From assembly GCA_017614055.1 (NCBI GenBank), contig JAGACP010000079.1:1-13823 (forward strand): DNA of 13,823 nt, written 5' to 3'. Below, piece after piece: positions 1 through 6,987 of this stretch (its first letter is position 1; each line of letters opens with the position of its first letter). The notes below the pieces were generated by a model, which was given only the letters and a program-made list of their open reading frames with translations, was not told the origin of the DNA and did not search any database. A program made the position numbers and the translations under genes. This DNA is from Erysipelotrichaceae bacterium. Its GTDB lineage: Bacteria; Bacillota_I; Bacilli_A; Erysipelotrichales; Erysipelotrichaceae.

Positions 1-16
1 ATCTTATTCTCTTGAA

Positions 17-24
17 AGGGAGGA
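17..24 (+). promoter_or_regulatory. Ribosome binding site deciding the start of the MerR-like gene
   Basis: AGGGAGGA is a near-perfect Shine-Dalgarno. It ends directly against an ATG at 25 (no spacer) but sits 6 bases before the in-frame ATG at 31. The normal 5-9 base spacing therefore favours 31 as the true start. Confidence 0.8.
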
Positions 25-30
25 ATGGAA

Positions 31-459
31 ATGGATAGATACAGCATAAACGATCTCAGCATGATAACGGGCCTTACGACCAGGACGATCAGGAACTATC
101 TGAATCTGGGAGTCATGAAAGGAGAGAAGATCGACGGAAACTGGTCGTTCACCGAGGAAGATGTCGAGGAGATGATGAAGAACGACTACGTGAAGCAGGC
201 GATGAGCACCAAGAGGAACGCCATCGTGTATGATTTCATGGCCGACATGAAGAAGAAAGACAGCAGGATGTGCGTGATCCTGGATCTGGCTGAAGATGCC
301 AAGGGATCCATGGAAGTGTCTGGGACCTTCTGCGATTTCATCAACGAGAATTCCAATGACATCAGGTTCAACATGTTCAGCGAAGGCGGAAACATCAGGG
401 TGATACTGTCGGGTGACGAAAAAGAAGTCCTGAAGATCATGAGACATTACTACAGCTAA
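31..459 (+). CDS. Small MerR-type helix-turn-helix protein of unknown target
   Basis: A 142-residue protein from the ATG at 31. The N-terminal ~65 residues look like a MerR-family winged HTH: YSINDLSMITGL followed by TRTIRNYLNLGV (about residues 4-28), then a wing and the short helix TEEDVEEMMK (41-50). The rest (about 66-142) alternates predicted strands and helices (MCVILDLAE, IRFNMFSEGG, NIRVILSG, KEVLKIMRHYY) and looks like a small alpha/beta domain. I do not recognise it. The long dimerisation coiled coil of classical MerR proteins is not obvious, and there is no cysteine cluster typical of metal sensors (only Cys81 and Cys101). The gene lies immediately upstream of the division cluster but is separated from it by a strong terminator, so it is probably its own transcription unit or the end of one starting upstream. 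DNA binding is likely; target and ligand are unknown. Confidence 0.75.
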   Translation: MDRYSINDLSMITGLTTRTIRNYLNLGVMKGEKIDGNWSFTEEDVEEMMKNDYVKQAMSTKRNAIVYDFMADMKKKDSRMCVILDLAEDAKGSMEVSGTFCDFINENSNDIRFNMFSEGGNIRVILSGDEKEVLKIMRHYYS

Positions 460-515
460 AAAGACGATATTTCATCGATAATCAGACAAAGACGATGCGG
501 ATATCGTCTTTTTTT
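458..515 (+). terminator. Strong rho-independent terminator with a duplicated left arm
   Basis: The right arm ATATCGTCTTTTT (501-513) pairs perfectly over 13 bp with AAAAAGACGATAT (458-470), which overlaps the stop codon of the MerR-like gene. It also pairs over 9 bp with a second copy, AAAGACGAT (488-496), leaving a 6-base loop GCGGAT. Either hairpin ends in a run of T up to 515. Because the 13-bp arms have A-runs and T-runs on both ends, the element could also stop minus-strand transcription. It insulates the mraZ promoter. Confidence 0.85.
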
Positions 516-536
516 GTGTCAAAATGGCACTTTTTT
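516..536 (+). terminator. Possible weak second terminator
   Basis: GTGTC (516-520) can pair with GGCAC (526-530), with one T-G pair, around the loop AAAAT. Six T follow (531-536). A 5-bp stem is short, so this could be a tandem helper to the terminator just before it, or chance. Confidence 0.3.
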
Positions 537-537
537 C

Positions 538-566
538 TTTACTTTTCGATATCCGGATGCAATAAT
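538..566 (+). promoter_or_regulatory. Promoter of the mraZ division operon
   Basis: -35 TTTACT (538-543, 4 of 6 consensus), a 17-base spacer, and -10 AATAAT (561-566, 5 of 6) preceded by TGC at 558-560, an extended -10 TGn. The predicted transcript begins near 573. The -10 abuts and partly overlaps the first MraZ-box repeat, so protein binding there should block or alter polymerase access. Position and motif are seen directly; activity is inferred. Confidence 0.65.
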
Positions 567-601
567 AGTGGTAGAAAGTGGCATATAGTGGGGAAAAGTG
601 G
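565..601 (+). promoter_or_regulatory. MraZ operator: four AGTGG-core repeats at 10-bp period
   Basis: Four heptamers at 565-571, 575-581, 585-591 and 595-601 read ATAGTGG, AAAGTGG, ATAGTGG, AAAGTGG, each separated by three bases and spaced exactly 10 bp, one helical turn. This matches the MraZ boxes known upstream of mraZ, where tandem G/T-rich direct repeats are bound by the ring-shaped MraZ oligomer; the AAAGTG form is the type described in Mollicutes. The array overlaps the -10 and predicted start site and reaches to three bases before the mraZ ATG, covering the place where a Shine-Dalgarno would sit. It is therefore likely an autoregulatory operator for the whole division operon. Confidence 0.85.
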
Positions 602-604
602 TAG

Positions 605-1042
605 ATGTTTATAGGTGAGTATAAACACAATCTGGACACCAAGGGAAGGATCATAATTCCCAGCAAGTTCCGTGAAGAGCTTCACACCACTTTCATATTG
701 ACCAGAGGTCTTGACGGCTGTCTGACCATTTATTCGCTGAAACAGTGGGAGAAACTGTTCGAGGAAGTAAACAAGCTTCCGACGACGAAAAAGGCCGCAA
801 GACAGTATGTCAGGATGCTGACATCAACGGCGACCGAATGCACCCTGGACAACCAGGGACGCATACAGATCCCGTCTTTCCTTTCCAAGCCAGTCAACAT
901 CACCAAGGAGTGCGTGGTGATCGGCGCAAACGATCACATAGAGATCTGGGACAAGGATACATGGGATACGTACTATATCGATGCTTCGAACAACTTCGAG
1001 GAAGTTGCCGAGAATCTGACCGACCTTCTGAACAATGAGTGA
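605..1042 (+). CDS. mraZ: MraZ, transcriptional regulator of the division cluster
   Basis: 145 residues, the usual MraZ length. It contains two tandem SpoVT/AbrB-like half-domains, each with the diagnostic D-x-x-G-R signature: DTKGR at 11-15 within NLDTKGRIIIPSKFR, and DNQGR at 82-86 within TLDNQGRIQIP. MraZ forms a ring-shaped oligomer that binds tandem direct repeats and controls the mraZ-first division operon. The repeats directly upstream (565-601) are its expected operator, so autoregulation is likely. The ATG at 605 gives the family's canonical MFIGEYKHNLD start. No classical Shine-Dalgarno is present; GGGGA at 590-594 is the closest and lies inside the operator. The 3' end overlaps rsmH by 8 bases. 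Confidence 0.97.
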   Translation: MFIGEYKHNLDTKGRIIIPSKFREELHTTFILTRGLDGCLTIYSLKQWEKLFEEVNKLPTTKKAARQYVRMLTSTATECTLDNQGRIQIPSFLSKPVNITKECVVIGANDHIEIWDKDTWDTYYIDASNNFEEVAENLTDLLNNE

Positions 1043-1940
1043 CCATGTATCGGTGATGCTTCATGAGGCGGTCGATCTGCTGGACGTGAAGGAAGACGGT
1101 ATTTATGTCGACGGGACCCTGGGAAGAGGGGGACACGCCGCAGAGATACTGAAGAAGCTGAAAAAGGGAAAGCTGTACTGTTTCGATCTTGACAGCCAGG
1201 CCATCGCGGAATCGAAGGAACTGCTGAAAGGATATGACAACGTCGCATTCATCCATGACAATTTCGCAAACATGAACAGTCATGTGGATCATGTCGACGG
1301 GATACTCCTGGACCTGGGGGTGTCGTCGCCGCAGTTCGATCAGAGCGAAAGGGGCTTCTCCTACCGCTACGACGGACCGCTGGACATGAGGATGGACAGG
1401 GACGACGGACTGACAGCCTATGAGGTCGTGAACAGCTATCCGAAGCAGGAACTGATAAGGATCTTCAGGGAATACGGCGAGGAAAGAAATGCCGTAAGGA
1501 TCGCCGAGAAGATCGTGGAATCAAGACCTGTAGAGACGACCCTGCAGCTGGCGGATGTGATAAAGTCCGCTCTGCCTGCGAAAGTGCTCAGCAGAAAGGG
1601 GCATCCCGCCAAGCAGGTGTTCCAGGCGATACGCATCGAAGTCAACAGAGAACTGGAGAGCCTTAAGACCTTCCTTGACAGTTTCGATCAGATCCTGAAC
1701 AAGGACGGAAGAGTCGTGATCATCACTTTCCATTCACTGGAAGACAGGCTGGTCAAATACAGATTCAAGGAGTTAAGTACCGCTCAAGACGATCTCAAGG
1801 TCGCTCTGAGACCTGAAGAAGTGAAGAAAGCGGACTACGTGCTGCTGAACCATGGAAAGAAACCGTCTCAGCAGGAGATAGAAAACAACCATCGCGCAAG
1901 CAGTGCGATCCTGAGGGGAATAAAGAAGACAAATGGCTAG
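1035..1940 (+). CDS. rsmH: 16S rRNA (cytosine-1402-N4)-methyltransferase RsmH
   Basis: 301 residues, typical for RsmH/MraW. It methylates N4 of C1402 in the decoding centre of 16S rRNA using S-adenosylmethionine. Visible motifs are the SAM-binding loop VDGTLGRGGHAAEIL (25-39), the acidic strand end LYCFDLD (47-53), GILLDLGVSSPQFD (89-102) followed by RGFSYRYDGPLDMRMD (106-121), the family segment HPAKQVFQAIRIEVNREL (190-207), and the late motif VVIITFHSLEDRLVK (227-241). The start ATG lies inside mraZ with no clear Shine-Dalgarno, so it is probably translated by coupling to mraZ. A second in-frame ATG at 1056 (residue 8, before LHEAV) is possible. The end overlaps ftsL by 8 bases. Confidence 0.96.
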   Translation: MSDHVSVMLHEAVDLLDVKEDGIYVDGTLGRGGHAAEILKKLKKGKLYCFDLDSQAIAESKELLKGYDNVAFIHDNFANMNSHVDHVDGILLDLGVSSPQFDQSERGFSYRYDGPLDMRMDRDDGLTAYEVVNSYPKQELIRIFREYGEERNAVRIAEKIVESRPVETTLQLADVIKSALPAKVLSRKGHPAKQVFQAIRIEVNRELESLKTFLDSFDQILNKDGRVVIITFHSLEDRLVKYRFKELSTAQDDLKVALRPEEVKKADYVLLNHGKKPSQQEIENNHRASSAILRGIKKTNG

Positions 1941-2232
1941 GATAGTAAGAAGAAAAAGAAGAAAGCTTAACCTGAGCGGACTGGCGACCGTGCTTTTCAC
2001 GTTCTCCCTGATAGCCCAGCTGGCTACGAGTCTGCTTGTGAACACGATAAACACGTCCCTGGCGATGAGGATCCAGGCGATGAACGAAGAGATAGCGATC
2101 CTGAAGACGGAGAACCAGAATCTCACATATGAGATAAACACTCTGGAGAACAAGGACAGGATCTATGAGATAGCCGAGCAGGCGAATCTGTACCAGGATT
2201 CAGACAACATCATAGCCGTGGCAGGTGACTGA
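1933..2232 (+). CDS. ftsL: FtsL-like bitopic cell-division protein
   Basis: 99 residues with classic FtsL layout: a basic cytoplasmic tail (residues 2-12, rich in Arg and Lys), one hydrophobic membrane segment (about 16-37), then an extracytoplasmic heptad-like coiled coil (about 40-75, with MNEEIAILKTENQNL and YEINTLENK). FtsL pairs with DivIC/FtsB and DivIB/FtsQ and activates the septal peptidoglycan synthase. Primary sequence of this family is poorly conserved, so the call rests on topology, length and position between rsmH and the class B PBP. The start codon overlaps the end of rsmH by 8 bases; the stop overlaps the next start by one base (TGATG). Confidence 0.88.
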   Translation: MARIVRRKRRKLNLSGLATVLFTFSLIAQLATSLLVNTINTSLAMRIQAMNEEIAILKTENQNLTYEINTLENKDRIYEIAEQANLYQDSDNIIAVAGD

Positions 2233-4445
2233 TGAGACGAAGCAATTTCAGACTTCGTCTCCTGTATTTTCTGATGATGACCATGACGGTCATCATTATT
2301 GCGAATGTTTTCATAGTCACGCTGATGAAGGTGCATGTGCGTTCCAATACCTCCCTGGTCGACTATGTGAATTCCGTATCCAACATCGAAGAGAGGATAT
2401 TCTCTTCAAGAGGCAACATATATGACAACGCGGGTGCGGTCGTTGCCCAGGACGTGCAGACCTACGACATCATCTGTTATCTCGATCCGGACCGTCTCTC
2501 CGCAGACAACGAGATAGCTTACGTGGATGATCCCGTTTATGCGGCAGAGAAACTGGCTCCGATCCTGGAGATGGAAGCCAAGGACATATATGACATCCTC
2601 ACGGCGAACAGGAATCTCTATCAGACTGAACTGGGAGCCAACGGCAGGAATCTGTCGGAGGAACAGAAGGAAGCGATAGAAGCCATAGAGGATCTCCATG
2701 GCATCGATTTCCGTAATTCGTACAAGCGTTATTATCCCTACGGAGACGTGATCTCGCCCCAGCTGGTGGGATTCGCCCAGTCCGACGACAACGGCAAGCT
2801 CGTGGGGAAGCTCGGGCTTGAGGAATATCTCAACGATGAACTCTCGGGGACCGACGGATATCATTCCTACCAGAGAGACAAACACGGATACATCCTTCCG
2901 GGCATGTACGACGAGACCGTCGAAGCGATAGACGGATATGACGTATATCTGACACTTGATCTGGCCATTCAGGAAGCCCTGAATACGGCCCTTAACACAA
3001 CCATAGAAGCCAAAAACGCCAGCCGCGCATGGGGCGCCGTAGTCGAGATAAAAACAGGCAAGATACTTGCCTGGGGACAGACTCCTTCCTTTGATCCTAA
3101 CAATCTTACCTCTGACGATGTACAAGTAAACTACGGCTCCCAGCTGGCTTACGAACCCGGTTCGGTCATGAAGGCCGTGATATATTCCGCAGCCATGGAT
3201 CTAGGCGTATACGACGGAAACAGGGAATTCGATTCATCGCCTTACTGTTACACGGAGACGGCGGGAAGGACATACGCAGGCAACGAGCTTGCGTGCATTA
3301 AGAACGTATCGGACAGAAACTGGGGGAACATTCCTCTGGATTACGGACTCATATATTCCAGCAACGTTGCGACCGCAACGCTTCTTTCACAGTATGTGGG
3401 CATAGAAAACTACGAAGAATACATGCACAGGTATCATCTCTATGAAAGAGTCAATTCCGACGGAATCGACGAGATAGCCGGATATACCAACTACGGACTG
3501 TCTCCCGTAGACGACATCACCGCGACATACGGACAGGGATCTTCGCTGACCATGCTGCAGCTTCTGCAGGCGTATACGGCGATATTCGGAAACGGCGAGA
3601 TGATCAAGCCTTACTTCATCGACAAGATCGTCGATCCGAATACCAACACGACCGTATATCAGGGGACCAGGAACGTCGTATCCACTCCGATAAGCAGGGA
3701 AACGGCGAACCAGATGCATGATCTGCTCAGAAGAGTCGTTTCGGACCCTGAAGGTACGTGCCGCCACTATGCGGCAAAGACCGTCGAAGTCATGGGCAAG
3801 ACGGGAACTTCGGAGATACCGATTGACGGCGGATATGACGAGAATACCAGCATCATATCGTGCATGCTGGGATTCCCTTATGATGATCCGGAATACATGG
3901 TATATTTCGCCTATGTCTCTCCCGAGACCGTCTACTACAACTACGACATCAAGCCCATTCCCGATCTGATCGACAGGATAGCTCTTCTCCAGAACATCGG
4001 ATTCGATGAAGACGACGTCGAAACGGAGAAATATATATACAAGTACGAGATGCCTCTTCTGAGGTCTAAGAAGACCGCGGAGGCATACGATCTTCTCGAC
4101 AGATACGATCTGGAAGCGGTCGTGATAGGGGACGGAGAGATCGTAGTGGATCAGTATCCAAAGACCGGCGAGATCATCTATACCAACCAGAAAGTGTTCC
4201 TTATGACCGATGGAAGCAACATCGCTCTTGCGGACATGGAGGGATGGACGAGGAAAGACATCGTGAACTATGCCAATACAGCCATGCTGAACATAAAGAT
4301 CGAAGGTTCGGGAATAGTCTATGAACAGTCCGTATCGCCTGAAACGATAGTCAACTCCAATACGGAGATAAACGTAAAGCTAAGAGAGATAAATCACGTC
4401 GAGGAAGCTTCAACGGAAGATATGGTTGTAGAACCGGAAGATTAG
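2232..4445 (+). CDS. Division-type class B penicillin-binding protein (transpeptidase) with PASTA repeats
   Basis: 737 residues, PBP2x/PBP2B type, a monofunctional D,D-transpeptidase that crosslinks septal peptidoglycan outside the membrane. It has a short cytoplasmic tail and a membrane anchor (about 10-32), then the pedestal domain entry SRGNIYD (59-65). The transpeptidase has all three motifs: SVMK with nucleophile Ser311, SSN at 376-378, and KTGT at 523-526. Two C-terminal PASTA-like repeats follow, about 607-661 (after KYEMP, with DQYPKTGEIIYTN) and about 664-717 (with EQSVSPETIVNSNTEINVKL), then an acidic tail. Order rsmH-ftsL-PBP-mraY matches streptococcal/enterococcal pbp2X loci. Whether to call it pbpB, pbp2X or ftsI cannot be settled by eye, so no symbol is given. 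A weak AGGTGA at 2223-2228 precedes the start. Confidence 0.93.
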   Translation: MRRSNFRLRLLYFLMMTMTVIIIANVFIVTLMKVHVRSNTSLVDYVNSVSNIEERIFSSRGNIYDNAGAVVAQDVQTYDIICYLDPDRLSADNEIAYVDDPVYAAEKLAPILEMEAKDIYDILTANRNLYQTELGANGRNLSEEQKEAIEAIEDLHGIDFRNSYKRYYPYGDVISPQLVGFAQSDDNGKLVGKLGLEEYLNDELSGTDGYHSYQRDKHGYILPGMYDETVEAIDGYDVYLTLDLAIQEALNTALNTTIEAKNASRAWGAVVEIKTGKILAWGQTPSFDPNNLTSDDVQVNYGSQLAYEPGSVMKAVIYSAAMDLGVYDGNREFDSSPYCYTETAGRTYAGNELACIKNVSDRNWGNIPLDYGLIYSSNVATATLLSQYVGIENYEEYMHRYHLYERVNSDGIDEIAGYTNYGLSPVDDITATYGQGSSLTMLQLLQAYTAIFGNGEMIKPYFIDKIVDPNTNTTVYQGTRNVVSTPISRETANQMHDLLRRVVSDPEGTCRHYAAKTVEVMGKTGTSEIPIDGGYDENTSIISCMLGFPYDDPEYMVYFAYVSPETVYYNYDIKPIPDLIDRIALLQNIGFDEDDVETEKYIYKYEMPLLRSKKTAEAYDLLDRYDLEAVVIGDGEIVVDQYPKTGEIIYTNQKVFLMTDGSNIALADMEGWTRKDIVNYANTAMLNIKIEGSGIVYEQSVSPETIVNSNTEINVKLREINHVEEASTEDMVVEPED

Positions 4446-4453
4446 GTTATAAT
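4426..4453 (+). promoter_or_regulatory. Possible internal promoter before mraY
   Basis: A perfect -10 TATAAT lies at 4448-4453, in the 16-base gap between the PBP stop and the mraY ATG. A poor -35 (TTGTAG, 4426-4431) sits 16 bases upstream. Transcription would begin about at the ATG (4462), giving a leaderless or nearly leaderless mRNA. No Shine-Dalgarno is visible before mraY, consistent with that idea. Confidence 0.45.
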
Positions 4454-4461
4454 ATTCTAGT

Positions 4462-5439
4462 ATGTATATCGGTGTGAGATACATTTTGGGATTTGCGCTC
4501 AGTGTTGTCGCGATGCTTGTCGCGATGCCGCGCTACATATCATATCTTTCAAACAGGGACATAAACCAGGTCACATCCGACTATGCCCTGGATGAATTCA
4601 AGAACAAGGCCAAGACTCCTATCATGGGAGGTCTTCTTTTTGTCCTGATACCGATAATAGTAAGCATAATCACGGATATCACGGTGCTTTCAGACAGGAG
4701 GTTCCTGTTCGTGATGCTTTCATACCTGCTATACTGCTCCGTAGGCTTCATCGACGACATGCTGGTGATAAGAAGCCATACCAACGACGGTCTTTCCGCA
4801 AAGACGAGACTTGTCATGGAGTTCAGCTACACACTGATACTGTATCTGCTGTTCAGGGACGTCATCTGCGAACAGGTGACAATACCTTTCCTGAATGTAG
4901 GAATACAGCTTTACTGGATCATATTCGCGGGATTCATGATCCTGCTGTACATGGCCGAAGCAAACGCCGTCAACTTTACGGACGGCATGGACGGACTCTG
5001 TGCGGGAGTTTCCGCCATTGCTCTGCTTCCTTTCCTGGCTTTTGCCTTCATCTACGGAAACAACGGCATAGCTCTGTTCCTGATATGCATCCTGGGGGCA
5101 TTGCTGGGCTATCTGAAGTTCAATTTCCATCCGGCGAAGATCTTCATGGGCGACAGCGGTTCGCTTGCCCTGGGGGCTTTATTCTCTTCTCTGGCGGTCA
5201 TGATGGACAAGACCGTTGCGCTGTTCGTAATAGGCGGAGTATTCGTGGCCGAGATGTTCTGCGTGGTGGTTCAGCAGCTGTCGGTGAGACTGTTCCATAA
5301 AAGGGTATTCTCATACACTCCGATACACTACGCATTCGTCATCAAGGGACACAGAGAGACTTCCATAGTCCTGTGTTTCTATCTTGTACAGCTTCTGCTT
5401 TCGATAATCGGATTCTTCATAGGGATCAACACCAGATGA
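4462..5439 (+). CDS. mraY: MraY-type phospho-MurNAc-pentapeptide transferase, divergent
   Basis: 325 residues with about ten hydrophobic segments. MraY transfers phospho-MurNAc-pentapeptide from UDP to undecaprenyl phosphate, making lipid I at the inner membrane face. Family landmarks are present: KAKTPIMGG (49-57), GFIDD with Asp98/Asp99, NAVNFTDGMDGL (168-179), and FNFHPAKIFMGDSGSLALG (220-238) with Asp231. Position straight after the division PBP is classic for mraY. It is unusual in several conserved spots: the Lys of DDxxK is Val102, the normal HHH of P-x-HHH-x-E reads H289-Y290-A291 with Val293 in place of Glu, and KxGTPTMGG is altered at two positions. It could be a genuine divergent MraY or a paralogue in the same superfamily (WecA/TagO); context favours MraY. 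It overlaps recJ by 4 bases (ATGA). Confidence 0.85.
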   Translation: MYIGVRYILGFALSVVAMLVAMPRYISYLSNRDINQVTSDYALDEFKNKAKTPIMGGLLFVLIPIIVSIITDITVLSDRRFLFVMLSYLLYCSVGFIDDMLVIRSHTNDGLSAKTRLVMEFSYTLILYLLFRDVICEQVTIPFLNVGIQLYWIIFAGFMILLYMAEANAVNFTDGMDGLCAGVSAIALLPFLAFAFIYGNNGIALFLICILGALLGYLKFNFHPAKIFMGDSGSLALGALFSSLAVMMDKTVALFVIGGVFVAEMFCVVVQQLSVRLFHKRVFSYTPIHYAFVIKGHRETSIVLCFYLVQLLLSIIGFFIGINTR

Positions 5440-6956
5440 AGTATCTTTTCAATGAAGACCGCGGATCTCTCAAGGAAAGGATCTGCGAGATAAACAATGT
5501 AACTGAAGAGGAACTTGATGTTTCTCGTTTTAATAATGTGCCGGAAATAAAAGTACTGAAAGAGTTCAAAGACCGGCTTGATCGGTGCAGGGACATGAGA
5601 TTCCTGATAGTGGGCGACTATGACTGCGACGGCATCTGCGCCACAACGATAATAAAGCGACTGCTCGACAGCCTTGAGATACAGAACAATCATTTCATCC
5701 CTTCAAGAAGCAGACAGGGGTACGGACTCAACGACGAGATAGTCCGTAATGCATACGACAACGGATTCAAGGCCATCTTCTGCGTGGACAACGGCGTTTC
5801 CGCCAGAGATCAGCTGGCAAAAGCAAGAGATCTCGGCATTAAGACGTTCGTCATAGACCACCATGAGTATTCTGATAGACCTGAATGCGACGCTTTCCTG
5901 CATCCGGACATGTTCGAGGAGAACTACAGGGACATGTGCGCTGCCGGACTCTGCACGCTGCTGTCAGAAAGCTATCGTCATGACGACCTCAGTGTCGTAT
6001 ACGGGGGACTGGCCACGATGGCCGACATGGTATGCGTGCTGGGTTACAACCGCTATCTCATCACCGAGATGATGAAGATACTGAAAAGTACCGATATCCT
6101 TCCGGTCAGATATCTGCTGGGAAAGAAAGAAGTGGACTATGATTCGCTGACATACAACGTCATACCGAAGATAAACGCGGTATCGAGACTTGAACAGATG
6201 CTCAATGTCAACTATGTTGTGAGATATCTTCTGAACAACGACGATTCATGTCTGCAGTATCTGGGAAAGATCGAAGAGATCAACAGGACCAGGAAAGACC
6301 TGGGCAGCGAGATGTACGGACTGGCGCAGAGACTGGCGGACAGAAACCGGGACATAGTGATCGTTAAGTCCGACGTGTTCAGGGAAGGACTCTGCGGGAT
6401 GATAGCAAACAGGCTGATGAACGAACTGGAAAAGCCGGTGATAATCCTCAGCGAGAACGGGGATGAGCTTAAAGGTTCGGGAAGAAGTCCAAACGGTTCG
6501 AATTTCTATGAGTATCTCAAAAACGCGGAAGAGATCTTCAGCACTTTTGGCGGACATGCCCAGGCTGTAGGCCTGTCTCTCAAGAAAGACAGACTGCCCG
6601 AACTGCTTGAATATGTTGAAAACAATGAATTTCCATGTCCCGAACAGATCAGGAACGTGCTTGTTTTAGACAGGGAAGACATATCTTTCGACATGCTTGA
6701 AGAACTTGAAGAACTGAAACCATTCGGCAGCGGATTCATGGAACCGCTGTTCGCAGTAAAGGATGTAGACTGCCGCAACAGGTACATCATAAACAGGAAA
6801 TATCCGAAATACAGGATCTCCGATCAGCTGGAGGCCATAAGCTTCAGAAGTTCGGACATAGACAAGGATTTCGATACGATAATCGGCAGGATCAAGAAAG
6901 ACGATTATCATGCCGGGAAACTGTCCATGATAATTGAAGATTTGATGAGGTTTTAA
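5436..6956 (+). CDS. recJ: RecJ-family single-stranded-DNA-specific exonuclease, short form
   Basis: 506 residues from the ATG at 5436, which overlaps the mraY stop (ATGA) and has AGGGAT at 5421-5426 as ribosome site. RecJ degrades single-stranded DNA 5' to 3' in recombination and repair. The DHH catalytic motifs are intact: DYDCDG (61-66), VDNG (117-120), DHH (141-143) and the metal-ligand Asp197 in MADMV. The DHHA1 part follows with PKINAVSRLEQ (244-254), GSGRSP (347-352) and GGHAQAVG (372-379). LKPFGSGFMEPLF (427-439) begins the OB-like domain. It is shorter than most Bacillota RecJ proteins (often over 700 residues), apparently lacking the extra C-terminal domain of the Bacillus type. Being downstream of mraY is unusual; recJ next to apt is common in Bacillota. 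A nanoRNase-like DHH enzyme is less likely because of the OB domain. Confidence 0.88.
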   Translation: MKYLFNEDRGSLKERICEINNVTEEELDVSRFNNVPEIKVLKEFKDRLDRCRDMRFLIVGDYDCDGICATTIIKRLLDSLEIQNNHFIPSRSRQGYGLNDEIVRNAYDNGFKAIFCVDNGVSARDQLAKARDLGIKTFVIDHHEYSDRPECDAFLHPDMFEENYRDMCAAGLCTLLSESYRHDDLSVVYGGLATMADMVCVLGYNRYLITEMMKILKSTDILPVRYLLGKKEVDYDSLTYNVIPKINAVSRLEQMLNVNYVVRYLLNNDDSCLQYLGKIEEINRTRKDLGSEMYGLAQRLADRNRDIVIVKSDVFREGLCGMIANRLMNELEKPVIILSENGDELKGSGRSPNGSNFYEYLKNAEEIFSTFGGHAQAVGLSLKKDRLPELLEYVENNEFPCPEQIRNVLVLDREDISFDMLEELEELKPFGSGFMEPLFAVKDVDCRNRYIINRKYPKYRISDQLEAISFRSSDIDKDFDTIIGRIKKDDYHAGKLSMIIEDLMRF

Positions 6957-6962
6957 TATAAT
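6934..6962 (+). promoter_or_regulatory. Promoter of apt
   Basis: -35 TTGAAG (6934-6939), 17-base spacer, perfect -10 TATAAT (6957-6962). The -35 lies in the last codons of recJ and the -10 starts directly after its stop codon. Predicted start near 6969 gives a leader of about 19 bases that contains the apt ribosome site AGAGGGG (6974-6980). Confidence 0.75.
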
Positions 6963-6987
6963 TGTCTTGTATTAGAGGGGTAATGAT

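Noticed and set aside
25..30. ATG at 25 as start of the MerR-like gene
   Set aside because: It directly abuts the Shine-Dalgarno with no spacer; ATG 31 has proper spacing.
565..601. Regular repeats considered as a CRISPR or minisatellite
   Set aside because: Units of 7 bases with 3-base spacers immediately before mraZ match an MraZ operator; CRISPR repeats are far longer.
2406..3125. Long minus-strand open frame (239 codons) opposite the PBP gene
   Set aside because: It is antisense to a protein with clear transpeptidase motifs, shows no recognisable family and has no ribosome site; it is a codon-bias shadow.
5373..5435. GTG-started N-terminal extension of recJ inside mraY
   Set aside because: ATG 5436 overlaps the mraY stop in the usual ATGA way, has AGGGAT upstream, and the extra 21 residues look like out-of-frame mraY.
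4462..5439. Reading the mraY product as WecA/TagO
   Set aside because: It lacks the WecA-type HxHH motif, retains KAKTPIMGG and NAVNFTDGMDG, and sits in the dcw position of mraY. Kept as a minor alternative only.
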